Below, one piece after another: positions 63,459 to 64,000 of a stretch of 64,000 nt of DNA. The DNA comes from an uncultured Oceanospirillaceae bacterium. Lineage in GTDB: Bacteria > Pseudomonadota > Gammaproteobacteria > Pseudomonadales > Balneatricaceae. The stretch spans positions 1 through 64,000 of the forward strand of contig CAJXNY010000017.1 of assembly GCA_913057435.1 (NCBI GenBank), in the 5' to 3' direction. The notes below the pieces were generated by a model. The model saw only the letters and a program-made list of their open reading frames with translations, ran no database searches and was not told where the DNA came from. Within the stretch, counting starts at the first letter, position 1. Each line of letters opens with the position of its first letter. Position numbers and translations under genes: made by a program.

Positions 63459-64000
63459 TTAGTAACGCTGTATCCGCTTCTGCTGACGTGGGTCCATGAT
63501 AGGTAGCGGTTGTGCGGCTTCGCCATTACGTTGAGCCAGTTGCTCAAGCGCCCAGCTGGCATGCTCCTGGACAATTTCGGAGGGGTGGCTCAGCCGGGTA
63601 CGTAATGCTGCGTCAATCTCCGCGCCCCCTCTGCTGTTTCCTAGTGCAACGGCAATATTACGCAGCCAGCCAATATGGCCAGTGCGGCGGATCGCGGAGC
63701 CTTCGGTCTTGCTTAAAAAGGTTGCTTCATCCCAGCTAAACAGTGACACCAGGGTACTGTTGTCCAGTTTTTGCCTTGGCTGGTAGTCCGGCTCCTGGGT
63801 GGTGGTGCTGAAGCGGTTCCAGGGGCAGATAAGCTGACAGTCGTCACAGCCAAAAATTCGATTGCCCATCAATGGCCGCAACTCCAGCGGAATACTGCCG
63901 TTTAACTCTATGGTCAGGTAGGAAATACAGCGTCGGGCATCCAGTATATAGGGGCCGACAAAGGCGCGGGTCGGGCAAATGTCCAGGCAGGCAGTGCACT
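63459..64000 (-). CDS. queG: Epoxyqueuosine reductase, N-terminus outside window
   Basis: The C-terminal 180 or so residues of QueG, which reduces epoxyqueuosine to queuosine in tRNA with cobalamin and two 4Fe-4S clusters. Frame continues to the window edge, where CTACLDICPTRAF (first cluster) and GCDDCQLICPWN (second cluster) are visible. A HEAT-like C-terminal part (WLRNIAVALGN) follows. The cobalamin domain lies beyond 64000. Confidence 0.93.
   Translation of the reverse strand, partial: CTACLDICPTRAFVGPYILDARRCISYLTIELNGSIPLELRPLMGNRIFGCDDCQLICPWNRFSTTTQEPDYQPRQKLDNSTLVSLFSWDEATFLSKTEGSAIRRTGHIGWLRNIAVALGNSRGGAEIDAALRTRLSHPSEIVQEHASWALEQLAQRNGEAAQPLPIMDPRQQKRIQRY

Overview
The window reads as a chromosomal segment from a marine-type gammaproteobacterium. 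The gene content and protein style (GreB, long-form DapD, LptF/LptG, PepA-HolC, Orn-RsgA-Psd-RhdA, a Prx-Grx hybrid, a phasin, a Che cluster with HsbA/HsbR-like partners) fit the Oceanospirillales (Amphritea, Neptuniibacter or Marinobacterium-like genera). This placement is from memory of gene families, not from a search. GC looks mid-50s, coding density is high, and I see no insertion sequence, prophage, CRISPR array or integron.

Layout. 1-2310: 3' end of a tRNA-Lys, greB, a hypothetical gene and a DMT exporter. 2336-7890: leftward block rich in lysine/diaminopimelate genes (dapC, yffB-like, dapD, dapE) followed by rlmA and two small hypotheticals. 7891-8384: a non-coding interval with what looks like a complete iron-controlled small RNA gene on the minus strand (sigma70 promoter, Fur palindrome over the -10, about 105-nt transcript, strong intrinsic terminator). 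8385-15861: PilZ protein, a PAS-GGDEF-EAL protein and an RND efflux pump with its adaptor. 16103-22568: hydrolase, P-loop kinase, lipoproteins, Prx-Grx, pdxH, esterase, FKBP isomerase and a small hypothetical.

23011-34678 is one rightward chemosensory block: STAS protein, CheY, CheA, CheW, PAS-containing receptor, CheR, CheD, CheB, a short receptor, then an HsbA-like STAS protein and an HsbR-like phosphatase/kinase whose receiver domain lacks its phospho-acceptor Asp. No cheZ or cheC is visible. Two small unlisted-size genes follow (58 and 43 aa). 35378-38762: two-component pair and an AraC-type regulator. 38841-43654: holC, pepA, divergent lptF-lptG, RDD protein. 43809-46654: Sel1-repeat protein and a receptor with a textbook FliA promoter.

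46706-50443 pairs an amino-acid ABC-type permease and a binding-protein/permease fusion (no ATPase gene nearby) with a divergent protein that has the architecture of a prokaryotic ionotropic glutamate receptor. 50499-64000 is housekeeping: gloA, phasin, flavodoxin, prfB (without the programmed frameshift), lysS, ung, YecA-like, ygfZ, psd, rhdA-like, HDOD protein, rsgA, orn and a queG fragment cut by the window edge.

The strongest candidates for something undescribed are the Fur-controlled sRNA at 8157-8261, the glutamate-receptor-like channel at 49271-50443 with its neighbours, and the Che/partner-switch block with a pseudo-receiver and shared VELF tails.
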